Of a stretch of 10,567 nucleotides of DNA, positions 7,197-10,567 are shown one piece after another. The translations under genes and the position numbers were made by a program. Position 1 is the stretch's first letter. Every line of letters begins with the position of its first letter. Source of the stretch: Deltaproteobacteria bacterium. GTDB taxonomy: Bacteria; Desulfobacterota; Binatia; UBA9968; CAXXLF01. Below the pieces are notes generated by a model, which saw only the letters and a program-made list of their open reading frames with translations, did no database searches and was not told where the DNA came from. The stretch covers positions 1 to 10,567 of the forward strand of contig JACZXR010000036.1 of assembly GCA_022571535.1 (NCBI GenBank), written 5' to 3'.

Positions 7197-7790
7197 CTAA
7201 GTTGTCAACTGTCGGGAGCGGTTAGGATGGAAGTCGGGAAAGTGGTTTGAAGGCTCTTCGAAGAATCGAATTTCAGCTTCTGTAAGATGTGAGGCGTTTA
7301 AAAGCGCATCAGCATGCTCCGATTCAGCAGCCGGACCGGATCTCTTTTCCTGAGGCCCCAGAGAGTGGAGCAGTATGCCGAACTCACCGTTGATATCGAC
7401 TCCTCGGTATGTATACGGTTCCACCATAAAGGCAAGGTAAACCAGACTGTCTTGAACGGTCTGTGAAAATCCTGGAGCGATAGAAACGATCCTCGGGGCT
7501 TTTGTGCCATCCAATCTCCGCTGGGCGTAAAAACGACCGACAAGAGGCATTACTCGCGTAATCCACCTATAGACCCCGATCAAGCGGGGTAAAAGGTTCT
7601 CATCGCGTATCACATCCAAGAGCAGGACCACGAGCCTACGGTCCTGGTCACACCCTAGAATGATCGGGCCCCACTCCGTATTGATACCTATTTCAATGAC
7701 TTGCACCTGTCCTTCAATAAGGCCAATCTGTTGGATGACCAAGTGCTGGAGTATGGTTGAATCATCAATGGGGATTACTCGAATCTTCAC
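7197..7790 (-). CDS. Conserved-looking protein with a PDDEXK-like domain lacking catalytic residues
   Basis: I do not recognise a named family. Residues about 12-130 follow the layout of NucS/DUF91-like PDDEXK domains. There is a helix LQHLVIQQIGLIEG, then TEWGPIILGCDQDRRLVVLLLDV (38-60), then LPRLIGVYRWI (67-77), then PRIVSIAPGFSQTVQDSLVYL (99-119). In active enzymes the second segment reads GxIDLLxxDxxGxLVVIELK. Here Asp becomes Ile44, Glu becomes Leu57 and Lys becomes Asp59, so nuclease activity is unlikely. The C-terminal part (145-197) is polar, with a small LTEAEIRFFEEP element. The GTG start overlaps the TGA of the preceding gene as GTGA, with AGAAGG 5 nt before it, implying translational coupling. 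It is the last gene of the MerR-ParA cassette and may bind DNA or protein. The fold is inferred by eye only. Confidence 0.7.
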   Translation of the reverse strand: MKIRVIPIDDSTILQHLVIQQIGLIEGQVQVIEIGINTEWGPIILGCDQDRRLVVLLLDVIRDENLLPRLIGVYRWITRVMPLVGRFYAQRRLDGTKAPRIVSIAPGFSQTVQDSLVYLAFMVEPYTYRGVDINGEFGILLHSLGPQEKRSGPAAESEHADALLNASHLTEAEIRFFEEPSNHFPDFHPNRSRQLTT

Positions 7791-8731
7791 AGGGCCCTTC
7801 TCTCTTCACCAATCTTAGATTCATGATGCCAACGGGACTCTATCTGCTCAAAGAACAGTCCGCGGTCGAATTTCTCCTGTCCGCCCGACCCTTCCAGAAT
7901 TCTCTTGGCAATCTCAACCATCGCCTGGGCCTGGGGACTTTCGTGCTTAAAGACGTGGGGTGGTCCATGCGCTGCTAAAAACGTATCTACCGGCACACTA
8001 CCGAGCACAACCGGGGATCTCTGCAGAAATCCCCTTGAAGCGAAGGCAAGCCGGTGGACCCCTTCCCGGTTTGTGCCCAGGGATGTCCCGTATTCGACCA
8101 AATCCACACGCAGGTCGGGCCGAATAGAAAAGAAAGCTTTCAGGACACAGTATGAACCCAGGAGCTTTTGTGGAGATACAACAAACACGGCCTCATCGAG
8201 TGATTGAATGTACGAAAAGAGGTCACCCAGGTTCATGTTTAGATGGAGGTTGAGTAGGAGAATGTCAGCCTGGCCCTCCTCCATCCCTAAGATCTGAAAG
8301 AGAATCTCTCGTTCATCCTGGTTGAATTGGTCCAGTTCCCCCAGCTGCATCCGAAAGCCCAGCACCCGACAGCCCCCTGGCCCTTCCATCGTAATGGCCC
8401 TATCAGGCTGCCTGAGCAGTTCATTCAAGGACGGGTGTATGATTGAAGAATCGAGTACGGAGGTGAGCCTTTCTGGTTCCGTGCCAACATCAACCACCAA
8501 GACCTTTTTCCCTAAGCGAGACAGGGCTAGGGCCAGTTGAGAAGACCAGAAGAACCCCGGAACGCCGGCCGTTTGGCTGGCAACCCCGATAACACGATGA
8601 AGTTTTCCGGGTGTGCCAGTGGCCGGCCCGTCTCCAGGCCATTGACGTTTCAAATCTGGCGACTGGGTCGGAGACAAGAAAAAATGAGAAATATCATCTA
8701 TCCCCTTACCAAGTCGCCTTCTGTGTTGCAT
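7787..8731 (-). CDS. ParA/FlhG-fold pseudo-ATPase with ParB-like N-terminal motif
   Basis: Protein of 314 residues resembling MinD/FlhG ATPases from about residue 46 on, but without the nucleotide site. Ungapped against the deviant Walker A pattern SGKGGVGKT, residues 52-60 read SQTAGVPGF. The signature Lys becomes Thr54, the P-loop Lys becomes Gly59 and the Thr becomes Phe60. The following helix (SQLALALSRLGKKVLVVD) is normal. The Walker B Asp (usually LLIDTG) is Asn161 in ILLLNLH. FlhG-like features persist: GPGGCRVL (117-124) and SLDEAVFVVSP (177-187). Residues 4-12, RRRLGKGID, closely match the start of ParB/Spo0J (LGKGIN/LGRGLD), the peptide that activates ParA. A proline-rich linker (21-45) joins the two parts. 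The ATG start is 26 nt after the parA-like stop, with no good ribosome site nearby. Presumably cotranscribed with, and a partner of, that ParA. Confidence 0.8.
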   Translation of the reverse strand: MQHRRRLGKGIDDISHFFLSPTQSPDLKRQWPGDGPATGTPGKLHRVIGVASQTAGVPGFFWSSQLALALSRLGKKVLVVDVGTEPERLTSVLDSSIIHPSLNELLRQPDRAITMEGPGGCRVLGFRMQLGELDQFNQDEREILFQILGMEEGQADILLLNLHLNMNLGDLFSYIQSLDEAVFVVSPQKLLGSYCVLKAFFSIRPDLRVDLVEYGTSLGTNREGVHRLAFASRGFLQRSPVVLGSVPVDTFLAAHGPPHVFKHESPQAQAMVEIAKRILEGSGGQEKFDRGLFFEQIESRWHHESKIGEERRAL

Positions 8732-8757
8732 CAGATTTGCCAGTCCGGATTCCCCTT

Positions 8758-9615
8758 TCAGGGTTTGCTCAGATAGCTCACACTGGGTTGCTCATCCGGG
8801 CTCCCAACTGGGGCATTTTGTTCGACAGCCGCCAACTCAGGAACCTTCGCTTCTGCGCTCACTTCCATAGCCAACACCTCTTCAGCCACAGCCCTATAGT
8901 CGTTCGCGCCAGCGGATCTGCGGTCATAGTGGCTTATTGGAACTCCATGGCTTGTGGCCTCTCGCAGCCGAACATTGTTTCGGATCAGGGTTCGAAATAC
9001 ATTGCCTTCGAAGTGCTGCCGTATCTCTTCCAACACCTCTCGGGTGAATCGCGTGCGTAAGCTCACCATCGTGGCCAGTGCGCGGAGCTGGACCTTATGA
9101 CCGGTGTGTCGACTAACCAGATCAATGATCTCAATGAGCTTGGTCACTCCGTGCAGCGAAAAAAATCCCATGTCAATCGGGACTATGGATAAGTCACTTG
9201 CACGCAGGGCATTGAAGGTCAGAATTCCCAAGCTGGGCGGAGAATCAATAATCACATAGTCATAGTTCCGCTGCATTCCTTCTATTTTATTTAGCAATCT
9301 CCCTTCCTTGCCCGCCGCGTCCGCCAGGAGTTGTTCAACGGTGCTCAGAGTAATATTGGCCGGAGCTACATCCAGGTTGGTTCCATCCGCTACACGGATG
9401 ACCTCTTCGAGACCAGTACTTTGAGTCATTACCTCGGTCATCCCACATCTCACGTCCTCAGGGTTCAAATTAAGTCCCAAAGAGGCATGCCCCTGAGGAT
9501 CCAGGTCCACCAGCAGTACGCGCCGGTTGAGCTGAGACAAGCAACCGCACAGATTTATGGCCGTGGTAGTCTTACCGCAGCCCCCTTTTTGATTGATGAC
9601 GGAAATAACACGCAT
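8758..9615 (-). CDS. ParA/Soj-family chromosome-partitioning-type ATPase
   Basis: Cytoplasmic ATPase of 285 residues, about 250 of fold plus a 35-residue tail rich in Ala, Glu and Pro. The deviant Walker A is intact (INQKGGCGKTTTAINL, signature Lys10, P-loop Lys15). So are the A' motif VLLVDLDPQGHASLGL (33-48) and Walker B YVIIDSPPSLG (120-130, Asp124). Such proteins form ATP dimers that bind DNA non-specifically and position plasmids, chromosomes or protein assemblies, with ATPase stimulated by a partner's N-terminal peptide. The ATG start has an excellent AAGGAGG 6 nt upstream. No parB follows; the next gene is the degenerate paralogue. I saw no parS-like palindrome. It lies 42 nt after the MerR-type gene and is probably in its operon. 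Because the usual chromosomal parAB neighbours (gidB, gidA) are absent, this is likely an accessory ParA rather than the chromosomal one. Confidence 0.93.
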   Translation of the reverse strand: MRVISVINQKGGCGKTTTAINLCGCLSQLNRRVLLVDLDPQGHASLGLNLNPEDVRCGMTEVMTQSTGLEEVIRVADGTNLDVAPANITLSTVEQLLADAAGKEGRLLNKIEGMQRNYDYVIIDSPPSLGILTFNALRASDLSIVPIDMGFFSLHGVTKLIEIIDLVSRHTGHKVQLRALATMVSLRTRFTREVLEEIRQHFEGNVFRTLIRNNVRLREATSHGVPISHYDRRSAGANDYRAVAEEVLAMEVSAEAKVPELAAVEQNAPVGSPDEQPSVSYLSKP

Positions 9616-9657
9616 AAGATCCCTCCTTATCCTACGTTTTTTATGTTGCCAATCGAT

Positions 9658-10137
9658 CTACAGTGCGGCCTTATTACTTTTTAAGGCTGGCCTGGCCTTG
9701 TGCACTCTTCTATATTTTTTGAGGTCCGCGACTCGCCTCTGCCACTTCTCAACTGCCTGCTTCACATCAGAAACCTCGATGATCCATTCCTGACCGGAGA
9801 CCGCCTCAAACACCGTCCCCTCATAAAATACAAGGATCATCTCCCCCGTCGCCACCAGAGTTAGCTCGACCAACGGTCGCTTCACCTTGGGAAGTAAACG
9901 TTGAAGTGTACCGAGACTATGACGAATTCTCTGGGTGGAGATCCCTGCATCGAGGAGCTTTTTCGCGGTCTTGAAAGAGACAAGATCCTGAAAGGTATAT
10001 CGGGCGTGATTTCCCGCAGTACGAAAACTCGGCTCTATGAGACCACTTTGATCCCAGTGTTGAATTTGTCTACGGGTCAGTCCGATGATTTCGCTCACTT
10101 CACGGCTGGTGAAGAGATCTTCTTGGTTGTCAATCAT
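9658..10137 (-). CDS. MerR-family-like transcriptional regulator
   Basis: Protein of 159 residues with an N-terminal winged helix-turn-helix of MerR type: LFTSREVSEIIGLTRRQIQHWDQSG (9-32), then an RYTFQDLVSFKTAKKLLDAGIS wing and helix (46-67) and RIRHSLGTLQRLLP (70-83). A small beta-rich C-terminal domain follows (about 90-120, LTLVATGEMILVFYEGTVFEAVSG), of the kind in ParA- and FlhG-associated MerR-like proteins rather than metal- or drug-sensing MerR. A basic tail ends it (133-156). I chose the ATG at 10135-10137; upstream in-frame starts (ATG 10153-10155, TTG 10198-10200) would add a non-homologous stretch. It has no Shine-Dalgarno sequence, consistent with the promoter at 10151-10179 starting within about 7 nt of the ATG. 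Likely first gene and autoregulator of the cassette. Ligand unknown. Confidence 0.85.
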   Translation of the reverse strand: MIDNQEDLFTSREVSEIIGLTRRQIQHWDQSGLIEPSFRTAGNHARYTFQDLVSFKTAKKLLDAGISTQRIRHSLGTLQRLLPKVKRPLVELTLVATGEMILVFYEGTVFEAVSGQEWIIEVSDVKQAVEKWQRRVADLKKYRRVHKARPALKSNKAAL

Positions 10138-10150
10138 GCTAGAGCAAATC

Positions 10151-10179
10151 AACATAATAGACGCTGTAGCACTTGTCAA
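10151..10179 (-). promoter_or_regulatory. Promoter for the MerR-ParA cassette, giving a near-leaderless mRNA
   Basis: On the minus strand a perfect TTGACA (10174-10179) lies 17 nt from TATGTT (10151-10156). The expected start is near 10144 and the regulator's ATG is at 10137, so the leader would be about 7 nt. T-rich tracts (10180-10200) immediately upstream of the -35 could act as an UP element. The spacer contains the small palindrome GCTACAGC. Confidence 0.6.
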
Positions 10180-10341
10180 GAAAAAAAACACAAAAAACAA
10201 GAAATATGTACTAATTTTTAAATTATACTTTAAAACATCTTGAATTAAATGGAACTTATATTAAAAAAATAGAATCAATAACTATAATAAGATGTCATTT
10301 TCTAGCGTCTGCAGGTATTCAGATCATTCTCACGCATCCGT

Positions 10342-10413
10342 CAAATAGAGATCCCCAATCTCATCGGACTTATCCGGATGAGCCAGATCCTCTTCTGTGA
10401 GACATTGGCCTAG
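10342..10413 (+). pseudogene. Relic of a second AGCS symporter gene (C-terminal end only)
   Basis: Reading from 10351 gives IPNLIGLIRMSQILFCETLA then a stop. The intact symporter has IPNLVGLLGMSMLLFRETLA at the same distance from its end (residues 439-458). Fourteen of 20 residues match, and about 53 of 70 bases (6704-6773 against 10351-10420) are identical. Upstream of about 10345 the match ends abruptly. The relic stops at TAG where the intact protein continues for nine residues. This is the 3' end of a truncated duplicate or related gene, on the same strand as agcS. Confidence 0.72.
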
Positions 10414-10436
10414 TGCGGAAATCACGTTATATCGTC

Positions 10437-10459
10437 CACCGGGGAAAACCCCACCGGTG
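10437..10459. repeat. GC-rich hairpin CACCGG...CCGGTG
   Basis: CACCGG (10437-10442) pairs with CCGGTG (10454-10459). An inner alternative is GGGG/CCCC around AAAA (10441-10452), and ATAT bases outside extend the dyad. It follows the symporter relic at about the distance a terminator would take, but has no T-tract. Confidence 0.45.
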
Positions 10460-10464
10460 ATATG

Positions 10465-10482
10465 CCCGCGGCAAGCCGCGGG
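10465..10482. repeat. REP-like palindrome CCCGCGGC-AA-GCCGCGGG
   Basis: Eight perfectly complementary bases flank AA; sterically this is a 7-bp stem with a CAAG tetraloop. The motif resembles REP palindromes found between genes in many environmental genomes. It sits 5 nt after the preceding hairpin, so the two may form one bipartite element. Confidence 0.5.
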
Positions 10483-10567
10483 GTTACCCAATAATATTAT
10501 GACTGTCATTTCATCACCACGGTTACCCTGAGTCGGCAGTTGTGTTACAGGGTGACAGGAGGGCTCC

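Larger units (their letters stand above)
10138..10567. other. Gene-free right end: AT-rich block, agcS relic and palindromes
   Basis: Positions 10181-10300 are strikingly AT-rich compared with the rest of the window and contain the dyad ACATCTT (10235-10241) against AAGATGT (10289-10295). Then come the agcS-like relic and two GC-rich hairpins. The last 80 bases carry a repeated GGTTACCC (10482-10489 and 10522-10529), the palindrome ATAATATTAT (10491-10500) and AGGAGGG at 10558-10564. The last could be the ribosome site of a plus-strand gene starting just outside the window. Confidence 0.5.

Noticed and set aside
1..10567. CRISPR array, rRNA, complete insertion sequence, phage genes or parS site
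   Set aside because: No regularly spaced direct repeats, no rRNA-like or complete transposase sequence, and no parS-like palindrome was seen on reading the window.

Overview
The window reads as chromosomal DNA of a free-living bacterium with moderately GC-rich coding regions. It holds housekeeping metabolism (citrate synthase, a methionine-synthase-family enzyme, an amino-acid:cation symporter) beside a less ordinary accessory block. Spaced Shine-Dalgarno motifs, sigma70-like promoter hexamers and the SixA and AgcS families fit a Gram-negative-type environmental lineage, for example Desulfobacterota or Methylomirabilota. That placement is a guess; no rRNA or tRNA was found to anchor it.

Layout: positions 21-2780 carry three minus-strand genes: a short-chain dehydrogenase, a SixA-type histidine-phosphatase and citrate synthase (gltA). 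Positions 2781-3455 are gene-free and contain an 18-bp perfect inverted repeat. Positions 3456-5169 hold a tight minus-strand pair: a core MetE-like methyltransferase followed 13 nt later by a macro-domain hydrolase. A divergent intergenic region then leads to the plus-strand symporter agcS (5390-6793). Positions 6794-7196 are gene-free and rich in inverted repeats.

Positions 7197-10137 form a compact minus-strand cassette: a MerR-type regulator, a canonical ParA ATPase, a ParA/FlhG-fold protein that has lost every nucleotide-binding signature, and a protein resembling a PDDEXK nuclease domain without its catalytic residues. The degenerate ATPase begins with a short motif closely resembling the N-terminal ParA-activating peptide of ParB/Spo0J. 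No ParB is present, so this may be an undescribed ParA-type positioning or partition system in which the inactive paralogue replaces ParB. The regulator has a TTGACA-17-TATGTT promoter so close to its start that the mRNA would be nearly leaderless.

The right end (10138-10567) is an AT-rich regulatory region, then a decayed fragment matching the last 20 codons of the AgcS protein, then GC-rich palindromes. The intact agcS 3' end and this relic are direct repeats bracketing the cassette, which suggests duplication or insertion formed this part of the locus.
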